Assembly (NCBI GenBank): GCA_019096155.1
Contig: JAHCVI010000001.1
Span: 4,340,001-4,404,000 of the forward strand
Reading direction: 5' to 3'
Length of the DNA: 64,000 nt
DNA from: Staphylotrichum longicolle
Lineage: Eukaryota; Ascomycota; Sordariomycetes; Sordariales; Chaetomiaceae
A model generated the notes under the pieces. It did no database searches and was not told the origin of the DNA. It saw nothing but the letters and a program-made list of their open reading frames with translations. The first letter of the stretch is position 1, and each line of letters starts with the position of its first letter. A program made the position numbers and the translations under genes. Shown here one piece after another: positions 1 to 11,652 of this stretch.

Positions 1-1333
1 GGAAATCACCTGCTGTGTCGGGGAGCGAACACAGGGAATCGGCCCTGGGCAAAGTGGTCGAGCAATCTAGACACGATGCATCGAGCGGGTGAACGAGGGT
101 GTATGTCGCCAGAAATAAAAATTAACGTTCCATGACACGTTGACGGGGTTGCAGTCTTTGTTCCCAGGAAGTTGTCCAGTGGTTGGGGTCTGGCAAGATC
201 AAACAGACGGGAAGCTTGGTTTCGGTTTTAGCGTGATGCAGCAGCCCCACGCACATCCACGGACGTCATCTGGCACAAGCCTGCCCTGTCGGCTCTTGGC
301 TGACGGCTCGAGTCCTGACGCGATCGGTCAAAAGAGTCCGAAACGTCCACCAGGACTCCAGGAGACATCGCGATTAGCTGCAAACGAGACTTCATGCATC
401 CTGCTGCATGCTGGACTGCCCTGATTTTACTTCGTTTTCTTTTTTTTTAAAGTACACTTTTCCAACCGATCTTCAGAGCGACAACGAGGATGGAGACGGG
501 GCCAAATCTCAGACAGGGCCTTTTGTTGTCCAAAACGCCGGCTTGCACCTCCCTCCAAGATGCCGCCTCGGAAAAGTCTCCCAAGGTTGCAGGGCAGGGG
601 CAGGCTGTTGCATCGAAACATGTGAATTCCGCTTTGTGCTCTGCAGCCAGACGAAGCCAAAGAGACGAGACAGCGACGGATACCCGTTGAATATGTCCAT
701 AGGATTATTTGATCTGAACATGCCACCCGAAGCAGTCCAGTTGAGTCGATGACAGAAACTCACGGCGGACTCGGACCAAGTCCCCTACCCCAAAAACCCC
801 GAGTCCCCCCTGGCCGAGCCGTTGGTGAGGTCATGGTTCGTCGGAGCGGGCACGTGCACGATCCGCTCTTTTGGCCGCGTCCTGCCATGATTGGATGTCA
901 ATGGAGGGCTGCACTGTGTGTGGGCCAGTTCTGGACTGTCGAGATCCTTCCATCGGCCAACGGACCCTTTTTGGGCACTTTGGGGATCGCCTTCAATCGA
1001 GTTTCCAACTGCACACACTGTGGTGCCATCGCAATCCCACTTTGCCCGCCCAACGCCATTCTTCCCGGAGCGGCAGGCATCTCCCGAAGAAACACTCCAA
1101 CGACCCAGAACCTAAACCCCAAATTCAAACCCTGCCCCTCACCGACAAGAGCTCAAGGGCTCCCACGCTCTGACCGACGACCCGACCTGCAACTTCCTCC
1201 GCCTCGACGACCACTTCAGACCCGACCCCGGACATTACCTATTCAGAGCGACGATACCGAAACCGTCTGAACCTCCCTGCCGTCACGACCTCACACCTAT
1301 CCCGCCGATGGGACAACATACACCCCTCTCGCC
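1..1333. other. Intergenic, upstream of the Doa10-like gene
   Basis: I see no supported gene here. The open frames are short, mutually overlapping and without family resemblance. The last few hundred bases are C-rich and pyrimidine-rich on the + strand, as is usual for the promoter and 5' leader of a filamentous-fungal housekeeping gene, and lead into the ATG at 1334. Confidence 0.6.
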
Positions 1334-4300
1334 ATGACGTCGAATGGCGTGCCCTTCACCCAGCCGCCGCTCCCGTCCGACACCATGGACGGCCTACCCG
1401 ATCCCTTCCCCGTCCCGGTCCCCGTGCCCGATCCCCGGTTCCCCAACACCCGCCGCCGGGTATCCTCCGCCGCGAGCGCAACGCAGGCGCACCTCCCAGA
1501 CACACACCCGTCCGACCCCGACACGTGCCGAATATGCAGGGGCGAGGGCACACCGGACGAACCGCTCTTCTACCCGTGCAAGTGCAGTGGGAGCATCAAG
1601 TATGTCACACAGGACTGCCTGATGGAATGGCTCTCGCACTCGCAGAAGAAGCACTGCGAGCTGTGCAAGACGCCCTTCCGCTTCACCAAGCTCTACGACC
1701 CCAACATGCCGCCGTCGCTGCCCACCCACATTTTCGTCAGCCACACGACAAAGTACCTGTTCCGCAAGTTGCTCCTGTGGATCCGCGCCGGACTGGTCGT
1801 CAACGTCTGGCTGGGGTGGCTGCCGTATCTGATGCGCTCGGTGTGGTCCTTTCTGTTCTGGCTCAGCGACGAAGGACTGGGCGGCAGGTCGTCACTGCTG
1901 GGGTTGGACGCCGAATTGCTCGCAACCTACGGCACCAACGTGTGCCCCTCGAGCCCGCTGTTTGCGGCCACCACGACCGTCTCTACGATTGGCGGCGTGA
2001 TGAATAACCTTCCACCCGAGTCGGCAAGGCTGGTCAAGGGACTGTACGGCATCAACATCACGTCGCGCGACCCCGTCTATTCTACCATTCTGCGCATCCT
2101 GTTTGGCACCGCAGAGAAGATAACCGTCGCCAACACGACCTCCACGCAGCTTCTAGATCCGCCGCATCACGGGTCCCTGCTCAGCGGCGTCGGTTTCCTC
2201 CGGAACCTCACGCGCCATTCCGCCATCAACCGCGCCGTCATCGCCATCCTTGAGGGCCAGATCATCACCATTCTAGTCATAGTATGCTTCATCCTGATCA
2301 TCCTAGTTAGAGACTATGTTGTGCAGCAGCAGCCCGAGATCAACATGCGCGCCGCCTTTGCCGCCGTCGAGAACCAACAGCCAGGCCCGGTAAACCAGGG
2401 CCAGCTCGAAGTCGAGGCTCGGGACGTTGTTGAGGGCGCCCAACATGACGGTGCAGATGAATTTGCCGACCTATCGGACGAGACAGCGAGCGAGACGGTC
2501 GACTACCAGCCCGACACCCCTGCTGAGTCGTCGACTTCGAGCAGACCCCTGATGCCTAGCATCGTGCCTCCGGACCTCGCTCAAGCAAGGCCCATGCAGG
2601 ATTTCGACCGGTCCACCGTGCACGAATATCTCGGCCTTTACCGGGATGCCGGCGGTGACCCAGAGAAGATTCTCGAGCTGGCCCGGGAGCGGAAGTTGGA
2701 AGTCAGGCTGGACTATTGGATGCGCTTGACCAGATCGATGATGGATCGTCAGAGGGAGATTCTGACACCCGACACTCAAGAACACGAGCCAGAGACTGGG
2801 AATGGATCATCAGCCACTCAGCCACCAGAAGGCGCTGACGCCAAAGGAAAAGGCAAGCTCGTTGAGGACCAGCCCGAGGATACTCTCATTGACGACATTG
2901 AAGAGGCGGTGCGCCTCCCCATCGGCAATCCCTTGCGGCCGAGGGCGAATACCGACGGGCCTCCGATCAGCAGCGCCATCAACCCCCTGGCCAACAACAG
3001 CTGGTCGTTTGCGGATCTTCCAAACGAGACGTTTAGCCCCTGGACGCCCGAGTCCCTTGTTGCGGCGGACTCGATGCGCGAGGCGTCTAGTTCTTGGAGC
3101 CCGCAAATTCCAGATACAGAAGACGACGGCATCGACTTGCGCTGGGACACCCCCGAGTCCTCCGACAGCGCGACCAGGCCGTCAAGTCCCCTGGGCCCCG
3201 AGCCTCAGCATTTGGACGTTGACCCCGACGCTCTTGCAGATCAACCGCCCCCACAAGGTCCCCCCCCTCGCGCTCCCCGCCCCGCCCCAGAAGGTTTCGC
3301 AGGTCGTTTTGCCGACTTTATGTGGCGTGAGGTGGACAATATCCCCGACGCCGACCTCGCTCCTGTCAACTTTCTGGGCGATTTTGGCGAGGACAATCTC
3401 GACGACGAGCCCCAGGGCAATGCGTTGCCCAATCCACCCGACCGCGACCGTGAAGTCGCCGAGGCGGCGGCGGCAGCGGGGCTCGATGCCGAGGCCATTG
3501 AAGACGCCGAGGATCTGGAAGGCATCCTCGAGCTTCTCGGCATGCGTGGTCCCGTTGCCGGCCTCTTCCAAAACGCCATCTTCTGCGCATTCCTCGTCTC
3601 CATCACAATATTCGTCGGCGTCTTCATCCCGTACAACCTCGGCCGCCTCTCGATCTGGGGTCTCGCCAACCCCATGCGCATAGCGCGGATTCTCTTCAGT
3701 TTTTCCAAGTTCGTTCAGGACTGCGCCTTGCTCACTTTGGGTCTCTGCGGATCAACCATCGCAGAGTCGATCCGCATGCTGAGCCGTGCATTCTTGCTGA
3801 AACCCATCGCCGACTATTCGCACGGTATGGCCAACGCCTCCTGGACCATGGCAGTTGGCGCGGCAAACAGGATCGGTGGGAGCTTTGTCACTGAGCTACC
3901 GCTCATCTCTGCCGCAGAAATGCGTAACTTTTCCGCTATCAGCCACGAAGCGCTGCTGTCACTCAGAGAGCACATTGCACTGACATTCTCAGGCCTGTGG
4001 GGACTGCTCGTCTTTTTGTTCCGCGGCGACTACACTTTCAGGGCTGCAGTCGCATTCGCAGCCAGTGTTCTGGCAACCGCCTGGGAGGGCCTGAAGGGCC
4101 TGCCCACGGCCATCGCGAACCCAAGCTCTTGGGTCCTCAATCTGAGCCTGCCCGAGAGCACCGGCACAATCAACCCGGCGCTCGCCTACTGGAGCGGAGC
4201 CGACAGGTTCTGGGCCATCCTGGCTGGTTATCTGACCATGTCTCTGATGGCGGGCCTTTACCTGCGCCGGGGCACCCCGTTCTCGAGCACCCAGGCCGCG

Positions 4301-6358
4301 CGAGACTGGGAGGCGTCGCTCATCGACGGTCTCAAGCAGGCCAGCGGCGTCATGAAGGTCATCCTAATCATCAGCATTGAGATGCTGGTCTTTCCGCTGT
4401 ACTGCGGCATGCTGCTTGACCTCGCCCTCCTGCCGCTGTTCGAACACGCGACGATTAAATCACGGCTCCTTTTCACCGTCAACTACCCGGTCACGTCCAT
4501 CTTCGTCCACTGGTTCATCGGCACAGGTTACATGTTCCACTTCGCCCTCTTCGTGTCCATGTGCCGCAAGATCATGCGCAAGGGCGTCCTCTACTTCATT
4601 CGCGACCCCGACGACCCGGAGTTCCATCCGGTCCGGGACGTGCTGGAGCGCAGCGTCGCCACGCAGCTGCGCAAGATTTTGTTCTCAGCCTTTGTCTACG
4701 GAGCCCTGGTCGTTGTTTGTCTAGGGGGCGTCGTCTGGGGGCTGTACCTGTCACTTTCCAATGTCTTGCCGATTCACTACTCATCCAACGAGCCAGTCCT
4801 CGAGTTTCCGATCGACCTCCTATTCTACAACTTCTTAATGCCATTTGCCGTTCGCTTCTTCAAGCCGAGCAACGGCCTACATGCCATGTACACCTGGTGG
4901 TTCCGCCGGTGTGCACGTGCCCTGCGAATCACTTGGTTCCTGTTTGGCGAACGGCGCATCGACGAGGAAGGCCACCTCGTCCTGAAGGCCGACTCGCGTG
5001 ACCGCCAGCTACCGTTCTGGAGGCAGGCGTTCCTCGAAATCGATGGCAGGGGCAAGGTGGTCGCCAGAACGTGGCGCGGGATCTTTGAGGGCGGCGCGGC
5101 TAAGCGCCCGACCTTTAAGAAGGAGCACATGATGCTCTACAACGTCCGCAAGTCCAACCTTGTGCAGTCAGGCCAGCTGGTCCCAGACGGGCGGTTCGTC
5201 CGCACCCCAGCGTCCGACCAGGTCAAGATCCCCAAGGGCGTCAGGGTCTTCCTCGAGGTCAACGAAAACAACACACGTCGGGACGATGCGCCGGACCGGG
5301 ACACAGACCTCTACTCATCCAAACAGTACCAGCTCGTCTACGTGCCGCCGCACTTCCGTGTTCGCATCTTCCTCTTTATCCTCTACATCTGGATATTTGC
5401 CGCTGTCACGGGCGTCAGCATCACCATCGTCCCGCTGGTCTTTGGCCGCTGGATGTTCAAGCGGCTGATCCCGGGGCACATCCGCAGCAACGACGTTTAC
5501 GCATTCAGCATCGGCATCCACATTCTCGGCTCGGCGGCTTATGCGCTTTTCCATGTGCGATCGATCTACGGGGCCGCCAAGGAGCGCCTGGGTGCGGTAG
5601 TCGAGACGGTTTTCCGGCGTGACGGGGTTCGGCGGGTGTTTGAAGCCGCAGCCCTCGCTGCACGCGTCATCTACACCTACTTTTTCGTTCTAGTGGTGTT
5701 CCCGCTGCTCGCCGCCTCGCTGATGGAGCTTTATGCGTTGATCCCGCTCCACGAGGTCATGTACGGCGCCACACTCGACAAGCACGACGGAAAGGCAAAC
5801 AGGGCGGCCAATCCGGTTCATACAATCCGCGTCATCCAGGCCTGGACGATTGGCCTGCTCTACCTCAAGCTCGCGCTGCGCATCACCAACACGTGGTTCA
5901 GGGGCTCGCGGGTGTCCAACGCTGCCAGAGCGGTCCTGCGCCGCGGCTGGCTGGACCCCGACGCGTCGATCCTCACACGCTCATTCATCATTCCCGCGCT
6001 CACCGTGTGGCTGGCGGCCGTGGCGACGCCGTTGCTGCTCGCCAGGTCCACCATCGCCCACGGCCTGGCGGATGCGCTCGTCGCGGCGTCTGGCACAGCC
6101 CCTGGCGATGCCCTACCCGACCCCGCCCTGCGCGACGCGTACCTTGTACTGATCTACCGCCTGAGCTTCCCTCTCGTGGCGCTCGCCATCGTCAGCGGGC
6201 TCACGCTGTGGAGCGTGGTGGGGGTGTTCCGCAGCTGGCAGGTGCGCATCCGGGACGAGGCCTATCTCATCGGCGAGCGGCTCCACAACTTTGGTGGGAC
6301 GAATGCGCCCCGGCCGCGAGCGGCTGCTGCGTGGAGAGCCGGCGGGGCGCGGATTTGA
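1334..6358 (+). CDS. doa10: RING-CH (MARCH-type) E3 ubiquitin ligase of ER/inner nuclear membrane, Doa10/Ssm4/TEB4 family
   Basis: A single uninterrupted exon encodes 1674 aa. Residues ~65-115 form a RING-CH zinc domain: CRIC near residue 65, then CKCSGSIKYVTQDCLMEW and CELCKTPF, giving the C4HC3 ligand order of MARCH ligases. It is followed by many hydrophobic membrane segments, with a long acidic, Pro/Ser-rich loop at roughly residues 350-730 between the first and second clusters. Length, N-terminal RING-CH and multi-pass topology match the Doa10/Ssm4/MARCH6 family. That family ubiquitinates misfolded membrane, cytosolic and nuclear proteins with Ubc6/Ubc7 for ER-associated degradation. The start is the first ATG before the RING and has no competing upstream ATG in frame. 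The intact 5-kb frame is notable because several other genes in the window are frame-broken. Confidence 0.93.
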   Translation: MTSNGVPFTQPPLPSDTMDGLPDPFPVPVPVPDPRFPNTRRRVSSAASATQAHLPDTHPSDPDTCRICRGEGTPDEPLFYPCKCSGSIKYVTQDCLMEWLSHSQKKHCELCKTPFRFTKLYDPNMPPSLPTHIFVSHTTKYLFRKLLLWIRAGLVVNVWLGWLPYLMRSVWSFLFWLSDEGLGGRSSLLGLDAELLATYGTNVCPSSPLFAATTTVSTIGGVMNNLPPESARLVKGLYGINITSRDPVYSTILRILFGTAEKITVANTTSTQLLDPPHHGSLLSGVGFLRNLTRHSAINRAVIAILEGQIITILVIVCFILIILVRDYVVQQQPEINMRAAFAAVENQQPGPVNQGQLEVEARDVVEGAQHDGADEFADLSDETASETVDYQPDTPAESSTSSRPLMPSIVPPDLAQARPMQDFDRSTVHEYLGLYRDAGGDPEKILELARERKLEVRLDYWMRLTRSMMDRQREILTPDTQEHEPETGNGSSATQPPEGADAKGKGKLVEDQPEDTLIDDIEEAVRLPIGNPLRPRANTDGPPISSAINPLANNSWSFADLPNETFSPWTPESLVAADSMREASSSWSPQIPDTEDDGIDLRWDTPESSDSATRPSSPLGPEPQHLDVDPDALADQPPPQGPPPRAPRPAPEGFAGRFADFMWREVDNIPDADLAPVNFLGDFGEDNLDDEPQGNALPNPPDRDREVAEAAAAAGLDAEAIEDAEDLEGILELLGMRGPVAGLFQNAIFCAFLVSITIFVGVFIPYNLGRLSIWGLANPMRIARILFSFSKFVQDCALLTLGLCGSTIAESIRMLSRAFLLKPIADYSHGMANASWTMAVGAANRIGGSFVTELPLISAAEMRNFSAISHEALLSLREHIALTFSGLWGLLVFLFRGDYTFRAAVAFAASVLATAWEGLKGLPTAIANPSSWVLNLSLPESTGTINPALAYWSGADRFWAILAGYLTMSLMAGLYLRRGTPFSSTQAARDWEASLIDGLKQASGVMKVILIISIEMLVFPLYCGMLLDLALLPLFEHATIKSRLLFTVNYPVTSIFVHWFIGTGYMFHFALFVSMCRKIMRKGVLYFIRDPDDPEFHPVRDVLERSVATQLRKILFSAFVYGALVVVCLGGVVWGLYLSLSNVLPIHYSSNEPVLEFPIDLLFYNFLMPFAVRFFKPSNGLHAMYTWWFRRCARALRITWFLFGERRIDEEGHLVLKADSRDRQLPFWRQAFLEIDGRGKVVARTWRGIFEGGAAKRPTFKKEHMMLYNVRKSNLVQSGQLVPDGRFVRTPASDQVKIPKGVRVFLEVNENNTRRDDAPDRDTDLYSSKQYQLVYVPPHFRVRIFLFILYIWIFAAVTGVSITIVPLVFGRWMFKRLIPGHIRSNDVYAFSIGIHILGSAAYALFHVRSIYGAAKERLGAVVETVFRRDGVRRVFEAAALAARVIYTYFFVLVVFPLLAASLMELYALIPLHEVMYGATLDKHDGKANRAANPVHTIRVIQAWTIGLLYLKLALRITNTWFRGSRVSNAARAVLRRGWLDPDASILTRSFIIPALTVWLAAVATPLLLARSTIAHGLADALVAASGTAPGDALPDPALRDAYLVLIYRLSFPLVALAIVSGLTLWSVVGVFRSWQVRIRDEAYLIGERLHNFGGTNAPRPRAAAAWRAGGARI

Positions 6359-7380
6359 CATGACACTGGGACTGTCTGTAGTGCCGTGCTTTCTTACCCA
6401 ACAAGTTCAGGAGGGAGCTCCGCTTGATGCCATTTTTAGACCAGCGATGTTTTGTTTGTTTGAGTTTGTGTTCCAAAGGCGCAGGAGCGGTCTTCTCCTG
6501 GTTACAGACTGGCGTTTGGGGGTTGCAACGGCAACTAGGGCAGGCAGGGGCAGGAGCGGCTACTACTAGTATGCATCGATAGACCTAATGATCATGACCG
6601 GCATTCAGTGGTCGTTGTGGCAGTCCTAATCATGGGATCCATGAGCCATGAGCGGTTGAGCAATGCTGGTGGTCAGTGCAGGGTGTTGATGCTTGGTCCA
6701 CAGTCAAGTGTCAGTGCTTGGTCGACGTGCCCGGTCAATGCTGATGGCTGGCGACAACCTCGATGGCCGAGTGCTGCATTACCATGATGCACGAACCGTC
6801 TTACTCTACGTAACGGGCGAGTCAAGTGGTGGAGAAGCGCCCTGCTACGGCCGCTCAGCCCTATCTTCTTGCCGGGCTATGCTTCCGCTCTTCTGACGAC
6901 ATACGCGGCGTGTCTCGTGGAGCGTTTTATCATGCCCGGCTTTCCATCTGGGCCTCATCCACCAGCGTCGCGGCGGGCCTTTGTCGGCGGTGCAGTCATG
7001 AAAATCCTCCTCGAACAGCGAACTGAGGCAACTCTGACTCGATACTTCAGACAAACACAGCCTTGGCACATCGCAAGACTCCAGAGCCGCATCGTCCTCC
7101 CCCACGACGTCTTTGCCACTCCCCTATCCGCTGAAACGCCAAGCCCGGGAGGATCTGGATGTTGAGATCGATCGGAACTGTCTAGACCCTTTTCGGGCGA
7201 GAGGATTCAAAGAAGCTTTTTCTCGAATCTTGACTTATAGCGGGCGGCTACAACTTCTCCTTGGCTTCACATCTTGTCAAGCTTGGCTGTGCCAGTACAT
7301 GTCCAACGCGTTTCATCCCATTCTTTCCGTCTTGTCTTTGTCCATCTTTCCTGGGTCACTCGCTTCTACACTCCAGTAGC
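6359..7380. other. Intergenic between Doa10-like gene and TDT transporter
   Basis: No gene is supported. The interval holds the 3' region of the ligase gene and the promoter and leader of the transporter. Just before 7381 the DNA is pyrimidine-rich (TTTCCGTCTTGTCTTTGTCC-like), as expected for a fungal transcription start region. Confidence 0.6.
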
Positions 7381-8907
7381 ATGTCAACAACACGCCGGGG
7401 CAGTCTTGTGTGCTCGAGCCCCGAGTCCAATCCCTTCGTCGATCAAGACAACGGCTCCCAACCCTTCGGCTCATTACACAGCCAACCCCCGCAGGCTTCG
7501 GGCGCTTCCCAGTATCCCCACGACGGGGAAATAGACATCGGGTCTAGCCAGTCGACCCTCAGAGAGACCCCGACGTCCGGCCGGTCGTCCGCCGAGTATG
7601 AGGGCAGCCACCTCGGCGACATCGAAAAGAGCCTCCCCATCCACACCATCCCTTCTCTCCGACTCCTTGCGCTGCAAAGCGGCCAGCGAGGCCACCATCA
7701 TGGCGAGCATAACAAGAGCTACGAGCCGCGGTGCGTGGAAGTGAAGTCGGGCTCCGATGAGCCAGCCGACCAACCGCCTCGCTCCCGCCTGGGCATCCGC
7801 GCGCGCCTCGAGCACTTCACATGGGCCTGGTACACGCTGATCATGTCGACGGGCGGCCTCTCGCTGCTCATCTACGCGCAGCCGCACCAGTTCCGCGGCC
7901 TCCGGCAGATCGGCCTGGCCGTGTACGTCATCAACATCGTCCTGTTCGTGCTGGTCACATCGGCGCAGGTCGCCCGCTTCTGCCTCTTCCCGGGCACCTT
8001 CGCGCGCTCCCTCACGCACCCGCGCGAGGGCTTCTTCTTCCCGACCTTCTTCCTGTCCATCGCGACGCTGATCACGTCGACGCAACGGTACTGCGTGCCC
8101 GAGGACCCCGAGGTGGCGCGGGCGACGGCCAAGGGCCTGCTGGTGGTGATCCAGGTCGCGTTCTGGATCTACGTCGTGGTGACGACGAGCGTCGCCGTCG
8201 GGCAGTACTCGTTCGTCTTCTCGGCGCACAGCTTCGGGCTGCAGACCATGATGCCCACGTGGATCCTGCCCATCTTCCCCATCATGCTGTCCGGGACCAT
8301 CGCGTCCGTCATCTCGGAGACGCAGCCCGTGGCGTCGGGCGTGCCCATCGTGGTGGCCGGGCTGACGTGCCAGGGGCTGGGCATCGCCGTCGCCTTCATG
8401 ATGTACGCACACATGGTCGGCCGGCTGATGCAGTCGGGCCTGCCCAACCGCGAGCATCGCACAGGGCTGTTCATGTGCGTGGGCCCGCCGGCGTTCACGG
8501 CGCTGGCCTTTATTGGCATGGCGCAGGGCCTGCCCGAGAACTTTGATCACGATATGGACGGGCTGATCGACGCGGGCACCATTGAGACTGTCGGACTGAT
8601 TGGTGCCGGCTTTCTGTGGGCTCTGAGCTTCTGGTGGTTTGGCATCGCCATCCTGGCCGTCGTCCAGAGCCCGCCCAAGTACTTCCATCTCGGGTGGTGG
8701 GCCGCTGTGTTTCCCAATACGGGCTTCACGCTGGCCACCATCTCGCTGGGGAAGGCCTTCCACAACGAGCCCATCCTGTGGTTCGCGACGTCCATGTCCA
8801 TACTGATCCTAGCCACCTTCTTGTTTGTGTTGTACCACCACGTGCGGGCCGTCATCGTGCAAGACATCATGTACCCTGGGCGGGATGAGGATGTGGAGGA
8901 TCACTAG
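7381..8907 (+). CDS. TDT-family transporter (C4-dicarboxylate/malic acid or sulfite type, SLAC1/TehA fold)
   Basis: A single exon encodes 508 aa. An in-frame ATG at 7261 would add 40 residues without family resemblance, so I take the ATG at 7381 (protein begins MSTTRRGS). Residues ~1-140 are a hydrophilic cytosolic tail. After it comes FTWAWYTLIMSTGGLSLLIY, the first membrane helix with the family-typical F-W-x-M-S-T-G-G signature, followed by about ten hydrophobic helices and a short charged C-terminus. The family (tellurite-resistance/dicarboxylate transporters, PF03595) includes fungal Mae1 malate and Ssu1 sulfite carriers. The sequence alone does not tell me which anion is moved; the FTWAW...MSTGG form resembles malic-acid transporter annotations more than Ssu1. 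It should sit in the plasma membrane. Confidence 0.85.
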   Translation: MSTTRRGSLVCSSPESNPFVDQDNGSQPFGSLHSQPPQASGASQYPHDGEIDIGSSQSTLRETPTSGRSSAEYEGSHLGDIEKSLPIHTIPSLRLLALQSGQRGHHHGEHNKSYEPRCVEVKSGSDEPADQPPRSRLGIRARLEHFTWAWYTLIMSTGGLSLLIYAQPHQFRGLRQIGLAVYVINIVLFVLVTSAQVARFCLFPGTFARSLTHPREGFFFPTFFLSIATLITSTQRYCVPEDPEVARATAKGLLVVIQVAFWIYVVVTTSVAVGQYSFVFSAHSFGLQTMMPTWILPIFPIMLSGTIASVISETQPVASGVPIVVAGLTCQGLGIAVAFMMYAHMVGRLMQSGLPNREHRTGLFMCVGPPAFTALAFIGMAQGLPENFDHDMDGLIDAGTIETVGLIGAGFLWALSFWWFGIAILAVVQSPPKYFHLGWWAAVFPNTGFTLATISLGKAFHNEPILWFATSMSILILATFLFVLYHHVRAVIVQDIMYPGRDEDVEDH

Positions 8908-9179
8908 AGTCAAGACTGCATGGAGTGCCAGACTGGCTCTCGCTAGGTGCTGGAGAGAGCCAGGATGTAAGCCTCCCTGGAGGAGAGCTGTGGACTGGCA
9001 CAAATCAGAGAGAAAAGTATCAGATTAGAAGCTCTATGAGAAAAGTCTGCATAAATCTCGGTCCCGTCGTATATGCCATGATTCAGGTAGTGAGTAAGGC
9101 ACCTAAGTTGTTGAGCTTGCAGCCCTTGTTTATTCGCGCAACTGCGTCCGTTTCCTCGAGCTACTCCTCGCTACCTCGC

Positions 9180-10701
9180 TTAAACAGCAATCTCCTCCGC
9201 TCGACCGACGCTCTGAGGATTGTGAAACAGGTCATTTGGGTCCCACCGCGTTTTCAGCTTCTGCAAAGCAGGCAGGTTCGCACCCCAGTACTGCTGTTGA
9301 GCATCTGCCAGCGCCGGGTCAACGTAGCCCGGGTACGTGCCATATGCGGATTCACAAGATGCCAGAACCTGGTTATGGAAGTTGGTGATGAAGTCCTTGG
9401 ACGCCTGGGCTAGCGGGAGGCCAACAGCGTACGACTGGTAGTAGAGAATCTTGTCGCGGTGCGCAAAGGACGTGGCGTTGGCCGGGACGTCGCCAACCGC
9501 ACCCCCAGACGCGTCGAAGATGATAAACCAGAGAAGCGTCGCCTTATTCTGGGCGTCTACCCACTGGAAGAGCGCGTTGACCTTGTCAGCCGAAGGTAAA
9601 TCCTCCCGTTTGAAAGCGAGACTCTTGGCGTAAAAGGGCGCTGGGGTGTTGGTCAGGAACAGTCCTTCCATCTGCGCGCCGTTGACAAGCGACCCGAGCC
9701 AGTCATTAAGAACGATGTGACGACGGGAGCCCTCAGGGAGCGCGTTCGGTATGCCCGTTGCCCGGAACTCGTCTTCTGTTCCGTAGAAGTCACCAACAAT
9801 GATGGCACCCAGGGGCATCATGATGAAGATGGAGCCGAATCGACGATCGAGACCCGGGTCTGCTATGAGATTTTGCCATGCCAGGTAGTAGGGGGCAATC
9901 TCTGCCTGGGTGCCAAATGCGAGCGTGTACTCATACTGCACCACGTCGCCCGGCTCGGGATGCGTTCTGAAGACAAACTCGGTGATGATGCCGAACCCTG
10001 CCCCAGCGCCCTTGAGAGCCTGTCTATGTTAGTGTGCGCCGGATCCAGGGCTCAACTGCGTCACATACCCAGAAAAGATCCGAATTATGCAAGGCATTTG
10101 CCCGCTGGATCTTGCCGTCGGCCGTCACGACCTCGACCTCAACAACATGGTCCAGCGACGAACCCCACATGCGTGACATTGGGCCCAGCCCTCCCTGCTG
10201 ATGTGAGTCTCCAACGATAAACGCGGTCCTTTTCCACAAACTTACGATGGTCGCCTGCCCGCCGATGCCAACTCCAGGACAGACGGCGTGGGGGATGGCC
10301 CGCTGGCCAGCATCATGCAGCTTCTTGTACACGTCCGACAGCCGAGTGCCCGCGCCGACGGTGGCGAGCCACGTCTCGTTCTCCAGGCTGAAGTGCTGAA
10401 AGTTGACCATGTCGACGACGACGGCTCCGTCCACGCCCCCAAGCCCGTAGTTTCCGTATGAATGTCCCCCAGACTTCGCCTGCACCTTGACATTACTGGC
10501 AGCGGCACACTTGACGACTCCGGATATGTCCTCGGCGGTGCGTGGGCGAACCACGGCGGCGGGGGTTACTTTGATGTCGAGGTTGTATGGCTGGACCCAG
10601 GTGAACTGAAAGGTCAACGGGTTGGGGAAGCCAGCAAAGCCCATCCTGCCTGCTCCAACATCTTCGATGCATTGCTGCAGTGCGCTGTGGGAATTGCCCA
10701 T
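9180..10701 (-). CDS. BBE-like FAD-dependent oxidase (glucooligosaccharide-oxidase type), bicovalent flavin
   Basis: Three exons on the minus strand: 10701-10246, 10194-10069 and 10019-9180, with introns of 51 and 49 nt, giving 473 aa. The FAD-binding PCMH domain starts with KVTPAAVVRPRTAEDISGVV. KSGGHSYGNYGLGG supplies the flavin-linking His, and CPGVGIGGQATIGGLGPMSR supplies the flavin-linking Cys, so bicovalent FAD is expected. The C-terminal BBE motif (YWGANLPALQKLKTRWDPND, then LFHNPQSV) is complete. The protein starts MGNSHSALQQC and has no secretion signal, unlike secreted glucooligosaccharide oxidases; many fungal homologues share this MGN start, so it is probably intracellular. The family oxidises sugars or secondary metabolites using oxygen. 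A P450 on the same strand begins about 1 kb away (3' end at 11653). Confidence 0.88.
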
Positions 10702-11652
10702 CCTGGATGCTCGTCGTCAAGGGTTCGAGGGATGGCGAGTCAGGGTTGGACCCCTCAACATCAGCACGACCCCGGGGAGTAGGGTGAGTTCCGGGTTCTG
10801 ACCAGGTGGGCCCCTCGATTGGTGTCCTTTGGGTAACAGCAGGGGTAAAGCTGGAGGAACTCAAAGGCACTTTCCCATCCGGCCGTCTCCGGTTCCAGGG
10901 GTGCAAGACGGAAACCGCCACTGAATGGCCGAGGCCGAGTCCTGGGCCGACGGTGGGTTCGTGGTCTGTCGCCATAAGATCTAGACAGGAGACAGCCCAA
11001 CCTTGGCAATATCCGCGGCAGTGACGGTGCACTTTGTCTGACTCTCGGCCCGTACTCCTGTGGCACGGATCCCGGCGAGGGACGAGAAAACAGATCCCCA
11101 GGGAGAAAACGTAACGTTGGGACTTAGCCCAAGTGGCACTGCCACTATCGTTCATTGCTGGGTTACAGCATTGTGTCCTGTGTTTCGTGGTGCTGAAGCA
11201 ATCGCTGTGTCTCCCATGGCCCCGTCCTTGAGCACACCGTTTAAATCATGCCTGTACTCAGCCGAGCAACACTTCCCATCGAGTCCAGTACAGGGACATT
11301 GAGAGTGTGATCTTCAATGGCTCGGTAGCCTGTCCACCCGTCGATTGTCAGTGGAATTGTTACTGCCCCAGCAGAAACCATGGGAATCAGAAAGGAATTG
11401 CCCAACACTCACCTCCCTCTGGCTTTATTATCCAAGCCAGCAGACAACCACAATCAAACAAGACTCCCTTTTCCATCAGTGATTGCTCTAGCAACTTCAG
11501 GGTGCCTGCCGTGACATAGTATTCACGGCGGACGATATTAGGAATTAAACCCAAAAGCCGTCATCGTGTACTAGCCAGAGCGAACCACCCGTTTATGCTC
11601 TCTTGTCACCAAACCCCCAACTCCAACACCAGCCCCTTCTGTTTCTTAACCG
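10702..11652. other. Intergenic: BBE-like oxidase promoter and P450 3' region
   Basis: No gene is supported in this 951-bp interval. It lies upstream of the oxidase start and downstream of the P450 stop, both genes reading on the minus strand. Open frames are short and show no recognisable protein. Confidence 0.55.

Noticed and set aside
7261..7380. Upstream in-frame ATG of the TDT transporter
   Set aside because: The added 40 residues (MASHLVKLGCASTC...) are not like the family and fall in the pyrimidine-rich leader.
7474..8763. Long minus-strand open frame (429 codons) opposite the TDT transporter
   Set aside because: It is the antisense shadow of a GC-rich coding exon; its composition is His/Arg/Gly/Asp-rich and resembles no protein.
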